DNA of 64,000 nucleotides. It comes from Streptomyces coeruleorubidus (lineage in GTDB: Bacteria > Actinomycetota > Actinomycetes > Streptomycetales > Streptomycetaceae). Position 1 is the first letter of the stretch. Every line of letters starts with the position of its first letter. Position numbers and translations under genes: made by a program. A model generated the notes under the pieces. The model was not told where the DNA came from and searched no databases. It worked only from the letters and a program-made list of their open reading frames with translations. This document shows, piece after piece, positions 33,375-42,689 of the stretch. Location of the stretch: NCBI RefSeq assembly GCF_008705135.1, contig NZ_CP023694.1, positions 1,736,001 to 1,800,000 of the forward strand, read 5' to 3'.

Positions 33375-35516
33375 ATGAAACAGGGCGTCGCGCACCTCGT
33401 CTGCGGGCGGCGGGCCAAGTGGCTGGTGCTGGTGCTGTGGGTGGTGGTGCTGTTCGTCGCCGCGCCGTTCGCCATGAAGCTCACCGACGCGCAGGACAAC
33501 GACGCGTCGTCCTGGCTACCGGGGTCCGCGGAGTCGACGCAGGTGCTGGAGATCTCCGAGGACTTCCGGCCGGAGCAGATCCCGGCGATCGTGATCTACG
33601 CCCGGGACGGCGGGCTGACGGCCCAGGACCGGGCGGAGATCGCCGAGGACGTGCGGCAGCTCAAGGAGCTGCGTGACCACGGCATCCGGGGCGCGGAGAC
33701 GCGGGGACCGGTCTTCGACCGGCCGGACGATCCGCGGGCGGCGCAGGTCTTCGTGCCGATCACGATGGACGAGGAGGGCTGGGAGCGGATCTCGCCCGCC
33801 GTCGACTCCATCCGGGACGACGTCGGCGAGGGCGGCGGCGGGCTGGCCGTGCACATCACGGGCCCGGGCGGTACGTCGGCGGACTTCGCTGAGGCCTTCG
33901 AGGGCATCGACTCCACGCTGCTGTTCGCGGCGATGACCGTCGTCATCGTCATGCTGCTCATCACCTACCGCAGCCTGACCCTGCTGCTGGTCCCCCTGGT
34001 CTCGGTGGTCTGCGCGCTGTTCGCCTCCCAGGCGCTGATCTACCTGCTGGCCGAGCACGCGGGCCTGACGGTCAACGGCCAGAGCGCCGGCATCCTCACG
34101 GTGCTGGTCTTCGGCGCGGGGACGGACTACGCCCTGTTGCTGGTCGCCCGCTACCGGGAGGAGCTGCGCCGGCACGAGGACCGGCACGAGGCGATGGCCC
34201 TGGCGCTGCACCGCGCGGGCCCCGCGGTGCTCGCCTCCGGCGCGACGGTCGTGCTGAGCATGCTGGTGCTGCTGGCCGCCGAGATGAACTCCACCAGCGG
34301 CCTGGGCCCGGTGGCCGCGATCGGTGTCGCGGTCGCCCTGCTGGCGATGATGACCCTCTTCCCCGCCCTGCTGGTGATCTTCGGCCGGTGGATCTTCTGG
34401 CCGGTGATCCCGCACTACGGCACGCCCGACCCGACCGAGCGCGGCGTCTGGGCGCGCATGGGCCGCCGTATCGCCCGCCGCCCGCGCATGACCTGGGCCG
34501 TCACGGCACTGGCCCTGGCGGTCTGTTCGCTGGGGCTGATCCAGCTGCGCGCGGAGGGCATCGGCAACGCGGACGCGTTCACCGGGAAACCGGACTCGAT
34601 CACCGGCCAGGAGGTCTCGGCGCGCTACTTCCCGGCGGGCAGCGGCGATCCCCTGGTCATCATCAGCAACCAGGCGCAGGCCGAGCAGGTGGGCCGCGCG
34701 GTGGCGGCGACGCAGGGCGTGGTCCCGCAGTCCCTCGGGCTGCCGCCCGGCACGAAACCGGCCTTCGAGGGCAAGGTCCTGTTCGAGGCCACCATGACCG
34801 CCCCGGCGGACAGCGAGGCCGCCAAGGAGACGGTGGAGCGGGTGCGGGACACCGTGCACGCGGTGCCGGACGCCGACGCCCAGGTGGGCGGCGGTACGGC
34901 GGCCCTGCTGGACATGGACGAGGCGACCACGCACGACAACATGCTGATCATCCCACTGGTGCTGGTGGTCGTCCTGCTGATCCTGTGCGTCCTGCTGCGC
35001 GCCCTGATCGCCCCGCTGCTGCTGATCGGGACGGTGATCCTGTCGTTCACGGCGGCGCTCGGCATCAGCGCGCTCGCGTTCCGGTACGTCTTCGACTACG
35101 CGGGCGAGGCGACCGACTTCCCGCTGTTCGTCTTCGTCTTCCTGGTCGCCCTGGGCATCGACTACAACATCTTCCTCACCACGCGCATCCGCGAGGAGGC
35201 GGGCCGCCAGGGCACCAGACCTGGCGTGGTCACGGGGCTCGCCACCACCGGAGCGGTCATCACCTCCGCCGGCCTGGTCCTGGCCGGCACCTTCGCCGCC
35301 CTCGGCACCCTCCCGATGGTCGCCTTCGCCGAGATCGGCTTCGCGGTCGCCCTCGGCGTCCTCATCGACACGTTCATCGTGCGCTCGGTCCTGGTGACGT
35401 CTCTGTTCCTGGACGTGGGCCCGAAGGTGTGGTGGCCGCACCGGCTGGCCAAGGAGGACGGCGGTGCGGCGGCCCGGGAGCGCGTCGCAGCGGGAGTCAG
35501 CCGGTCCGGCGAATGA
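33375..35516 (+). CDS. MMPL/RND-family membrane transporter
   Basis: The 713-residue protein starts at ATG 33375, with AGGGGGT upstream. It has the duplicated RND layout: helix 1, an extracellular domain, five helices (VFGAGTDYALLLVARYREEL is the characteristic motif), then the same again (FLVALGIDYNIFLTTRIREE). GTDYALL and GIDYNIF carry the Asp-Tyr pairs that relay protons. Streptomyces MmpL-like pumps export lipids or small molecules. Its end overlaps rsmB by 20 bases on the other strand. Confidence 0.92.
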   Translation: MKQGVAHLVCGRRAKWLVLVLWVVVLFVAAPFAMKLTDAQDNDASSWLPGSAESTQVLEISEDFRPEQIPAIVIYARDGGLTAQDRAEIAEDVRQLKELRDHGIRGAETRGPVFDRPDDPRAAQVFVPITMDEEGWERISPAVDSIRDDVGEGGGGLAVHITGPGGTSADFAEAFEGIDSTLLFAAMTVVIVMLLITYRSLTLLLVPLVSVVCALFASQALIYLLAEHAGLTVNGQSAGILTVLVFGAGTDYALLLVARYREELRRHEDRHEAMALALHRAGPAVLASGATVVLSMLVLLAAEMNSTSGLGPVAAIGVAVALLAMMTLFPALLVIFGRWIFWPVIPHYGTPDPTERGVWARMGRRIARRPRMTWAVTALALAVCSLGLIQLRAEGIGNADAFTGKPDSITGQEVSARYFPAGSGDPLVIISNQAQAEQVGRAVAATQGVVPQSLGLPPGTKPAFEGKVLFEATMTAPADSEAAKETVERVRDTVHAVPDADAQVGGGTAALLDMDEATTHDNMLIIPLVLVVVLLILCVLLRALIAPLLLIGTVILSFTAALGISALAFRYVFDYAGEATDFPLFVFVFLVALGIDYNIFLTTRIREEAGRQGTRPGVVTGLATTGAVITSAGLVLAGTFAALGTLPMVAFAEIGFAVALGVLIDTFIVRSVLVTSLFLDVGPKVWWPHRLAKEDGGAAARERVAAGVSRSGE

Positions 35517-36924
35517 GGGCCAGGTACATCGCGTCGGTCCCGTGCAGATGCGGCCACAGCTGCACGTCGGGCCCCTCTCCCAGGTCCGGTACTCCGGGCA
35601 GCAGCGGCCGGGCGTCGAGGAGCTCGCTGTCCGGGTGCTGCTTGAGGACATCGGCGACGACGGCCCTGGTCTCGGCGAGGTGCGGCGAGCAGGTCGCGTA
35701 GCCGACGACACCGCCGATCCGCACCGACTCCAGGGCGGTGCGCAGCAGGCCGCGCTGCAACGGCGCGAATCCCTCCAGGTCCTCCGGCCGGCGCCGCCAG
35801 CGTGCCTCGGGGCGGCGCCGCAGGGCACCGAGTCCGGTGCACGGCACGTCGACCAGCACGCGGTCGAAACTGCCGGGCCGCCACGCCGGACGCGTCCCGT
35901 CCGCGGCGATCACCTGGTACGGCCCGGGGTTCCCCTCCAGCGCCTTGGCCACGAGCCCGGCGCGGTGGGTCTGCTTCTCGGAGGCGACGAGCAGCGCGCC
36001 CCGCTGGGCCGCGAGGGCGCCGAGCAGCGCGGCCTTGCCGCCGGGCCCCGCGCACCCGTCCAGCCACCGCCGGTCGGGCCCGTCCAGCGGCGCGTTGGCG
36101 AGGGCGAGCGCCACGAGCTGGCTGCCCTCGTCCTGCACGCCCGCGCGTCCGTCCCGCACGGCCGCGACGGCGCCCGGCTCACCGCCCTCGGTCAGCCGCA
36201 CGGCATACGGCGACCAGTGCCCCGGCACGGCGGCGTCCTCTTCCAGCAGTTCCTCGGCGGTGGCCCGCCCGGGCCGCGCCACCAGGGTCACCTCGGGCCG
36301 CTCGTTGTCGGCGCGCAGCAGCTCCTCGATGCCGGCGCGACCGCCGCCGAGGGAGTCCCACAGCGCCGACACGACCCACCGCGGATGCGAGTGGACGACG
36401 GCGAGGTGGTCCTCGGGATCCGCGTCGTAGGGCGGCGCGACCCGCTCCAGCCAGCCGTCCAGATCGTGCTGCGCGACCTTCCGCAGCACGGCGTTGACGA
36501 ACTTGGCCCGCCCGTCGCCGAGCACGACGCGCGCGAGCTCCACGGTGGCGGACACGGCCGCGTGCGTCGGGATCCGCGTCCCGAGCAGCTGATGGGCGCC
36601 GAGACTCAGCACGTCCAGCACCGGTGGGTCGACCTCCCGCAGCGGCCGGTCCACGCAGGCCGAGAGGACCGCGTCGTAGGTCCCCTGCCGGCGCAGCGTC
36701 CCGTACACCAGCTCGGTGGCGAGCGCCGCGTCCCGGGTGTCGAACGCCTCGGGCCCCTCCTTCTCCCGCGCCTTGCGCAACAGCGGCGGCAGAACGAGGT
36801 TGGCGTAGGCGTCCCGCTCGTCCACGGCCCTCAGCGCCTCGAAGGCGAGGATGCGGACCGGGTCCTTCTTGGGCCGACGGTAGGGCTTGCCGGACGTACG
36901 GGGCCGGCGGGGCTGGTCGCTCAC
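35497..36924 (-). CDS. rsmB: 16S rRNA (cytosine-967-C5) methyltransferase RsmB
   Basis: The 475-residue protein has an N-terminal NusB-like RNA-binding domain (about 25-160; RILAFEALRAVDERDAYANL) and a C-terminal SAM methyltransferase domain (about 260-470). The two catalytic cysteines are in LDGCAGPGGKAALLGALA (motif I; nucleophile region later) and DVPCTGLGALRRRPEARW, with ATCSPHLAETR providing the second Cys. It lies downstream of fmt in the same direction, a common pairing. Confidence 0.95.
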   Translation of the reverse strand: MSDQPRRPRTSGKPYRRPKKDPVRILAFEALRAVDERDAYANLVLPPLLRKAREKEGPEAFDTRDAALATELVYGTLRRQGTYDAVLSACVDRPLREVDPPVLDVLSLGAHQLLGTRIPTHAAVSATVELARVVLGDGRAKFVNAVLRKVAQHDLDGWLERVAPPYDADPEDHLAVVHSHPRWVVSALWDSLGGGRAGIEELLRADNERPEVTLVARPGRATAEELLEEDAAVPGHWSPYAVRLTEGGEPGAVAAVRDGRAGVQDEGSQLVALALANAPLDGPDRRWLDGCAGPGGKAALLGALAAQRGALLVASEKQTHRAGLVAKALEGNPGPYQVIAADGTRPAWRPGSFDRVLVDVPCTGLGALRRRPEARWRRRPEDLEGFAPLQRGLLRTALESVRIGGVVGYATCSPHLAETRAVVADVLKQHPDSELLDARPLLPGVPDLGEGPDVQLWPHLHGTDAMYLALIRRTG

Positions 36925-36993
36925 GAAAAAGGTGCTCCGGGTGTGAGAAGAAGTGCGCCGTCCAGCCTACGCCGCCCCGGACGTGCCGCTGTG

Positions 36994-37926
36994 TCAGCCC
37001 CCGAGCCGCTCGCCCTCGGCGATCCGCACGCCGCGTGCCCAGTCCGCCGCCCGCATCGGCTTCTTGCCCTGGGCCTGCACCCAGACCAGCTCGACGGCGT
37101 ACGAGCCGGTGCCGACGTACACGTTGTTCTTCCCGGCGGAGATCTGCCCCGGGGCGAGCTCCGTCCGGTCCGGCACGGGGGCGACCTGGATGAGCTTGAG
37201 CCGCTCACCGCGGAACGTGGTCCAGGCGCCGGGCGCGGGAGTGCAGCCCCGCACCATCCGGTCGACGCGCAGCGCGGGAGCGGTCCACTCGATGCGGGCG
37301 TCCTCGACGTTGACCTTCGGGGCCAGGCTGACGCCCTCGGCCGGCTGCGGTACGGCCTTCAGTGTGCCGTCCTCGATCCCGTCCATGGTCGCCGCGAGCA
37401 GCCCGGCACCGGCGAACGCCAGCCGGGTCAGCAGGTCCCCGCTGGTGTCGGTGGCCCGAATCTCCTCGGTGACCGTCCCGTAGACCGGCCCGGAGTCGAG
37501 CCCCTCCTCGATCAGGAACGTGGAAGCCCCGGTGATCTCGTCCCCGGCCATGATGGCGTGCTGCACGGGCGCGGCACCACGCCAGGCCGGCAGCAGGGAG
37601 AAGTGCAGATTGACCCAGCCGTGCGCGGGGACGTCGAGGGCGACCCGGGGCAACAGGGCGCCGTAGGCGACGACGGGACAGCAGTCCGGCCCGATCTCCC
37701 GCAGCCGATCCAGGAACTCCGGGTCCTTCGGCTTCGCGGGCTTCAGCACCTCGATCCCGGCCTCCTCCGCACGCTCGGCGACGGGCGACGCGACGAGCCT
37801 GCGCCCCCGCCCGGCCGGCGCGTCGGGCCGCGTGACGACGGCGGCGACCTCGTGCCGCCCGGAGGCGAGAAGAGCGTCCAGAGCGGGAACGGCGACCTCG
37901 GGTGTACCGGCGAAGACGAGCTTCAT
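36994..37926 (-). CDS. fmt: methionyl-tRNA formyltransferase
   Basis: Fmt formylates initiator Met-tRNA. The 310-residue protein starts at ATG 37926 ([20 protein letters not shown]). [15 protein letters not shown] is the tRNA-contacting loop, and [18 protein letters not shown] contains the catalytic Asn-His-Asp region in the form VNLHFSLLP. It precedes rsmB by 69 bases. Confidence 0.97.
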   Translation of the reverse strand: MKLVFAGTPEVAVPALDALLASGRHEVAAVVTRPDAPAGRGRRLVASPVAERAEEAGIEVLKPAKPKDPEFLDRLREIGPDCCPVVAYGALLPRVALDVPAHGWVNLHFSLLPAWRGAAPVQHAIMAGDEITGASTFLIEEGLDSGPVYGTVTEEIRATDTSGDLLTRLAFAGAGLLAATMDGIEDGTLKAVPQPAEGVSLAPKVNVEDARIEWTAPALRVDRMVRGCTPAPGAWTTFRGERLKLIQVAPVPDRTELAPGQISAGKNNVYVGTGSYAVELVWVQAQGKKPMRAADWARGVRIAEGERLGG

Positions 37927-38255
37927 GGGGTGGTGGGGGCCTCTCGGGCAGGGGGTCGAAGACGGGCAACGCCCAAGTCTATGAGCCCTCGAACGGGAAC
38001 CCGCCGACGGCGCCCGGCCCCCCCACCGGAGACCTCAGCCTCTTGGCCAACTATTACGAGTGGTGCGCGGGTGGGAGACCAGAGCCAAAGACCGAAGGCC
38101 GAGGCGCACACCCCGCGCAAACGGGCGCACGCATATGCCCCCACGCCCCCACCCCGTGACCCGCGGAGCGAATCCGCGTTGGTCAAGACAGAGTTGACCA
38201 CAACGGGCCGCGATCGCGGCCCATTCCTTTCAACGCCGGTTCGAGAGGCTTGTTC
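37927..38255. other. 329-base divergent region with palindromes
   Basis: Between fmt and the small HTH gene there is no gene. Two palindromes stand out: TGGTCAA-gacagag-TTGACCA (38180-38200) and the 18-base perfect palindrome GGGCCGCGATCGCGGCCC (38205-38222), both within 80 bases of the HTH gene start. The region 38040-38160 is unusually A/C-rich on the plus strand, with many CCCCAC and GCACAC runs. Confidence 0.6.
38180..38222. promoter_or_regulatory. pair of palindromes upstream of the small HTH gene
   Basis: TGGTCAA and TTGACCA form a 7-bp inverted repeat with a 7-base gap; TTGACC could be a -35 element. It is followed by GGGCCGCGATCGCGGCCC. Placement 34-76 bases before the ATG suggests operator or leader-hairpin roles. 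The HTH protein itself is a candidate binder. Confidence 0.45.
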
Positions 38256-38801
38256 ATGGCCGACCACGCAACCCACGACGCCCAGGCTCGGGCCAGCCTG
38301 CACTTGCTGGTGCGGGACATCGAGCGGGTCCGCCGGCAGGTGGACGCACTGCGCACCCTCACCGCCCAGTTGGGCAACGTCTACCGCCCGCGCCGCTCCG
38401 GCCCCTCCACGGGCTTCGTCGTCTACGGACGCGCCCCCGCCCCGACGGTACGTCTCGCCCAGGAGCTGCGGGACAGTGTCGAGACCCTGGTCACGGCGGC
38501 CGTGGACTTCGACCGCTCACTGGGCTTCTCGTGGGACGCGGTGGGCTCCGCGCTCGGAGTCACGAAACAGGCGGTCCACCGCCGTTACGGCGCGCGCCGT
38601 GCCACGCCCCAGCCGGCCGCGGCCGAGGCGGAGCGCACCCCGGAGCCGTCGGGCTCCCGCACGGTCAGTGTGAACACCGGCCTCCCCACGGTCCCGACGG
38701 TCCCGGCGGCCCGCTCCATGCCCACCCAGCCGACGGCGGGCAGCCCGGCGCTCCGCGACGAGGCCAGGCCGACGGCCTTCCCCGGCCCGCGCAACGGCTG
38801 A
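38256..38801 (+). CDS. small HTH protein of unknown function
   Basis: The 181-residue protein starts at ATG 38256. The N-terminal half is helical ([20 protein letters not shown]). [20 protein letters not shown] (about residues 91-110) is a helix-turn-helix of the kind found in many Streptomyces DNA-binding proteins, where the [20 protein letters not shown] block is diagnostic. The C-terminal 60 residues are a disordered Pro/Ala/Thr tail. It sits alone between fmt and priA and is convergent with priA. Confidence 0.78.
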   Translation: MADHATHDAQARASLHLLVRDIERVRRQVDALRTLTAQLGNVYRPRRSGPSTGFVVYGRAPAPTVRLAQELRDSVETLVTAAVDFDRSLGFSWDAVGSALGVTKQAVHRRYGARRATPQPAAAEAERTPEPSGSRTVSVNTGLPTVPTVPAARSMPTQPTAGSPALRDEARPTAFPGPRNG

Positions 38802-38818
38802 GCCGCCCTCCCGCACCC

Positions 38819-38850
38819 CTGCCCTCCCGGACCGCCTTCTGGGAGGGCAG
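38819..38850 (+). terminator. bidirectional terminator hairpin between HTH gene and priA
   Basis: CTGCCCTCCC (38819-38828) pairs with GGGAGGGCAG (38841-38850), a 10-bp stem and 12-base loop, between the convergent ends of the HTH gene and priA. Confidence 0.75.
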
Positions 38851-38917
38851 CGACGTATCCGGCCGCTGCCGTCTGGGAGTCCTGCGCAAGCCACCCCCGC
38901 CGGGCCCCGGCAGTGAC

Positions 38918-41083
38918 TCACCCGATGTCCGCCGGATCGATCCGCACCCAGACCCCACTCCCGCCGCCGCTCCCGCTCCCACTCCCCCGAGCCATCCGCG
39001 CCGCCTGCGCGGCCTTCAGCGCGGCGGCCAGCGCGGCGCCCTTCCCCGGCGGCACCCGGATCAGCGCCCGCTCCCACTGCTCCCCGGGCGGCGGCGCCCC
39101 CGCCCGACGCGGTCGTCCCGCTGCGGGGACGGGCAACGGCACCGGCCCCAGCACCTCGGCCTCCGCCGGCAGTTCTGCCGCACGGAGAAACTCGGCCACG
39201 GCTTCCGCCGGTCCCGACACCGCCGCCATCCGCGACACCGGCGGAAACCCCAGCTCTGCCCGCTCGGCGAGTTCCCGCACCGCGTGACCGACGGGGTCCC
39301 ACCGTACGAGCGCCTGGACGGGCCGCAGCGTCGGTTCGGCCACGACCACCACCGTGCCGCCGGCCGGCTGCGGCCGGACGAGCGCCCCGGCCGCGATCCA
39401 CCGCCGCAGCGCGTCCTCGCCGGCGCGCAGATCGGGCCGCCCGAGCATGGCCCACCCGTCCAGCAGCAGCGCCGCCGCGTACCCGCCCTCCGCGACGGGC
39501 TCGGCCCCCGGCGTACTCACCACCAGTGCGGGCACCCCCGGCACCGTGTCGAGCACGTGTTCACGGCCCGACGTCCGCACCGGAACGGCGGGGAAGGCCC
39601 GTCCGAGCTCCTCGGCGGTCCGCCGGGCGCCCACCACCGAGGCGCGCAGCCGGAAGGCGCCGCACTCCGGGCAGTGCCAGCCGCTCTCCTCACGGCCGCA
39701 CCATCCGCAGCACAACGCGCCGCCGTCCCGCGTCTCCAGCGGTCCGGAGCACTGCCGGCACCGCGCGGGCGCCCGGCAGCTGGCGCACGCCATGCGCGGC
39801 ACGTATCCCCGCCGGGGCACCTGCACCAGCACCGGACCGTGCCGCAGGCCGTCCCTGACGACCTGCCAGGCGAGGGTCGGCAGCCGGGCGGCCCGGGCGG
39901 CCTCGTCCCGTGCGAGGTCCCCGTCCCCGACGGTGCGGACCAGCGGAGCGGCTGCGCGCACCTGCTCACGCCCGGCGACCAGCGGGCGAGCCCACCCGCT
40001 CTCGACGAGCTGCGCGGCCTCCACCGTGCAGCCCCAGCTGCCCAGCAGGAAGCCGCACCTGTCCTGGGCGGCCCGCAGCAGCAGCACCTCGCGTGCGTGG
40101 GGCTGCGGGGCGTGCTGCTCGCTGTGGCTGTCGTCCCCGTCGTCCCAGATGGCCACGAGCCCGAGGTCCTGGACCGGCGCGAACATCGCGGCCCGGGTCC
40201 CGATCACGGCCCGGACGGAGCCCCGCCGGACCGCGAGCCATTGCGCGTACCGCTTCTCGGGCCCCGCGTCGGCGGTGAGCACCGCGTGCCGCCCCTCCCC
40301 CAGCAGGGCGGTCAGGGCGGCGTCGACCCGCGCGACCGCCCGCCCGTCGGGCAGGACGGCGAGGGCCCCCCGGCCGGAGGCCAGTGTCGCCACGACCGCC
40401 CGGGCCAGCTCCTCGCTCCACTCAGGGCCGGGCAGCGCGTTCCACACGGCCCGTGGCGCACCGCCGGAGGCCAGCGACTCCAGGAAGGCCGCTCCCCGCT
40501 CGTACCGCTGCCAGGAGCCCGCCCCGGGCGCCGGGGGCGACGGCAGCGGTGCGGGCGAGCGGCGCTGCTCGGCCCGGGCGTTGCGCGGCGGTACGGCGAG
40601 CTGGAGGACGTCGGCGAGGCTGCCCGCGTACCGGTCGGCGACCGCCCGGGACAGGCTCAGCAGTTCCTCGCTCAGCACCCGCTCGGGCGACACGACCTGG
40701 GCGAGGGCGGCCAGCGGCCCCGAGTAGTCGGACTCGGGCAGCCGCTCGACGAGGAACCCGTCGATCAGGCCACCGCCCTCGCGCCGTCCTTCCCGCACGC
40801 GGTGTCGCCCGGCCCCGAACCTCACCCGCACCCGCACGCCCGGCTGGGCCTGCTCGTCCAGTTCCTCGGGCACGGCGTAGTCGAAGTACCGGTCGAGATG
40901 GAGCACGCCCTTGTCGACGAGCACCCGCGCGATGGGCAGGTCCTTGGCGAGCGCGGCCCCCCGCCAGGTCCGCGGCTTGGCCCGGGGCGTCTTGGCCTTC
41001 CGCACGCTCTCCCGGATGAGCGCGAGCTGCTCGGGCGGCGCACCCTCCGCGCCGCCGCCCGCCTGTTCGTTCTCGCTGCTCAC
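38918..41083 (-). CDS. priA: primosomal protein PriA homologue (helicase motifs degenerate)
   Basis: The 721-residue protein starts at GTG 41083 (VSSENEQAGGGAEG); an ATG at 41113 is possible. The N-terminal DNA-binding domain (VLHLDRYFDYAVPEELDEQA) and the zinc region with Cys pairs (CASCRAPARCRQCS, CCGWCGREESGWHCPECG) are intact. The Walker A motif of bacterial PriA (GxTGSGKTE) is missing, and the DEEH box is replaced by WDDGDDSH. Actinobacterial PriA proteins as a group lack detectable helicase motifs, so it probably acts as a loading scaffold in replication restart rather than as a motor. Confidence 0.92.
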   Translation of the reverse strand: MSSENEQAGGGAEGAPPEQLALIRESVRKAKTPRAKPRTWRGAALAKDLPIARVLVDKGVLHLDRYFDYAVPEELDEQAQPGVRVRVRFGAGRHRVREGRREGGGLIDGFLVERLPESDYSGPLAALAQVVSPERVLSEELLSLSRAVADRYAGSLADVLQLAVPPRNARAEQRRSPAPLPSPPAPGAGSWQRYERGAAFLESLASGGAPRAVWNALPGPEWSEELARAVVATLASGRGALAVLPDGRAVARVDAALTALLGEGRHAVLTADAGPEKRYAQWLAVRRGSVRAVIGTRAAMFAPVQDLGLVAIWDDGDDSHSEQHAPQPHAREVLLLRAAQDRCGFLLGSWGCTVEAAQLVESGWARPLVAGREQVRAAAPLVRTVGDGDLARDEAARAARLPTLAWQVVRDGLRHGPVLVQVPRRGYVPRMACASCRAPARCRQCSGPLETRDGGALCCGWCGREESGWHCPECGAFRLRASVVGARRTAEELGRAFPAVPVRTSGREHVLDTVPGVPALVVSTPGAEPVAEGGYAAALLLDGWAMLGRPDLRAGEDALRRWIAAGALVRPQPAGGTVVVVAEPTLRPVQALVRWDPVGHAVRELAERAELGFPPVSRMAAVSGPAEAVAEFLRAAELPAEAEVLGPVPLPVPAAGRPRRAGAPPPGEQWERALIRVPPGKGAALAAALKAAQAARMARGSGSGSGGGSGVWVRIDPADIG

Positions 41084-41159
41084 GCTTGCATTCTTACCAA
41101 ACGCCACTGACATCCGGCGGCGCCCGAGTACCCGTCGCCCGCCCACCGGACGCACGACG

Positions 41160-41189
41160 AGGCCCGGCACCCCGAAGGGTGCCGGGCCT
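41160..41189 (-). terminator. terminator of metK
   Basis: GGCCCGGCACCC (41161-41172) pairs with GGGTGCCGGGCC (41177-41188) around a CGAA tetraloop, extended by one A-T pair. It lies about 55 bases past the metK stop and before priA. Confidence 0.85.
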
Positions 41190-41242
41190 CGCGAGGTACC
41201 GCGACGGCGTCCGGGCCTGCCGCCCCGCCGTCTTGCGGGGAC

Positions 41243-42451
41243 TTACAGCCCCACGGCCTTGCGCAGCGCGTCCACGCGGTCCGTCCGCTCCCAGGTGAAC
41301 TCGGGAAGCTCACGGCCGAAGTGGCCGTACGCCGCTGTCTGGGAGTAGATCGGGCGGAGCAGGTCGAGGTCGCGGATGATGGCGGCCGGACGGAGGTCGA
41401 AGACCTCGTCGATCGCCTTCTCGATCTTCTCCGTGTCGACCTTGGCGGTGCCGAAGGTCTCGACGAACAGACCGACCGGCTCGGCCTTGCCGATGGCGTA
41501 GGCCACCTGGACCTCGCAGCGGGTGGCGAGACCCGCGGCGACCACGTTCTTGGCGACCCAGCGCATCGCGTACGCCGCGGAGCGGTCGACCTTGGACGGG
41601 TCCTTGCCGGAGAAGGCGCCGCCGCCGTGGCGGGCCATGCCGCCGTAGGTGTCGATGATGATCTTGCGGCCGGTCAGGCCGGCGTCACCCATCGGGCCGC
41701 CGATCTCGAAGCGGCCGGTGGGGTTGACCAGGAGGCGGTAGTTCTCCGTGTCGAGCTTGATGCCCTCGTCGAGCAGCGCCTTGAGCTCCGGGTCGACGAC
41801 GAACTCCTTGATGTCCGGAGCCAGGAGCGAGTCCAGGTCGATGTCGGAGGCGTGCTGCGAGGAGACCACGACGGTGTCGAGGCGGACCGCCTTGTCGCCG
41901 TCGTACTCGATGGTGACCTGCGTCTTGCCGTCCGGGCGCAGGTAGGGGATGGTGCCGTTCTTGCGCACGTCGGACAGGCGCTTCGACAGGCGGTGCGCCA
42001 GGAAGATCGGCAGCGGCATCAGCGTCGGCGTCTCGTCCGTCGCGTAGCCGAACATCAGGCCCTGGTCGCCCGCGCCCTGCTTGTCGAGCTCGTCCTCATC
42101 GCCCTCGACACGGGACTCGTAAGCCGTGTCCACGCCCTGGGCGATGTCCGGGGACTGTGCGCCGATGGAGACCGAGACGCCGCAGGAGGCGCCGTCGAAG
42201 CCCTTCTTCGAGGAGTCGTAGCCGATTTCGAGGATCTTGCTCCGGACCAGCGTCGCGATGTCCGCGTACGTCTTGGTCGTGACCTCGCCGGCCACGTGCA
42301 CCAGGCCGGTCGTGATCAGGGTTTCGACGGCGACCCGGGAGGTCGGGTCCTCGCGGAGCAGCGCGTCGAGAATGGTGTCGCTGATCTGGTCAGCGATCTT
42401 GTCGGGGTGACCCTCGGTCACGGACTCCGAGGTGAACAGGCGACGGGACAC
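41243..42451 (-). CDS. metK: S-adenosylmethionine synthetase
   Basis: MetK makes S-adenosylmethionine from methionine and ATP. The 402-residue protein shows [20 protein letters not shown] (ATP site), [20 protein letters not shown] and the phosphate loop [20 protein letters not shown]. No SAM riboswitch of a known class is visible in the 238-base gap upstream. SAM level is linked to antibiotic production in Streptomyces in published work. Confidence 0.98.
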   Translation of the reverse strand: MSRRLFTSESVTEGHPDKIADQISDTILDALLREDPTSRVAVETLITTGLVHVAGEVTTKTYADIATLVRSKILEIGYDSSKKGFDGASCGVSVSIGAQSPDIAQGVDTAYESRVEGDEDELDKQGAGDQGLMFGYATDETPTLMPLPIFLAHRLSKRLSDVRKNGTIPYLRPDGKTQVTIEYDGDKAVRLDTVVVSSQHASDIDLDSLLAPDIKEFVVDPELKALLDEGIKLDTENYRLLVNPTGRFEIGGPMGDAGLTGRKIIIDTYGGMARHGGGAFSGKDPSKVDRSAAYAMRWVAKNVVAAGLATRCEVQVAYAIGKAEPVGLFVETFGTAKVDTEKIEKAIDEVFDLRPAAIIRDLDLLRPIYSQTAAYGHFGRELPEFTWERTDRVDALRKAVGL

Positions 42452-42689
42452 AACGCTCCCTGGGGTTGCAGCGGCTGCTGGCTGATCATTTGGCGGACGG
42501 CGGGGGCTGCACCCGGCGCCGTCCGTGGAACAGCTTATCGGTCACGCTTAGGCCACGGTCTCCCTGTCTCGACACTCGGAAGCGCTGTGACCTGCGGCAC
42601 GGGCATTCTGCCCAATGCCGTGCTGCGTTGGCCAGAGGCGCCACGCCCCGATCGGCCGGGTTTCACCGGGGTGCAGGGGGACTCAAACA

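Noticed and set aside
35464..38673. A 1069-residue frame opposite rsmB and fmt.
   Set aside because: Shadow of two well-recognised enzymes; Arg/Gly/Pro-rich and without motifs.
42452..42689. SAM riboswitch upstream of metK.
   Set aside because: I could not find the conserved elements of any SAM riboswitch class in the 238-base gap.
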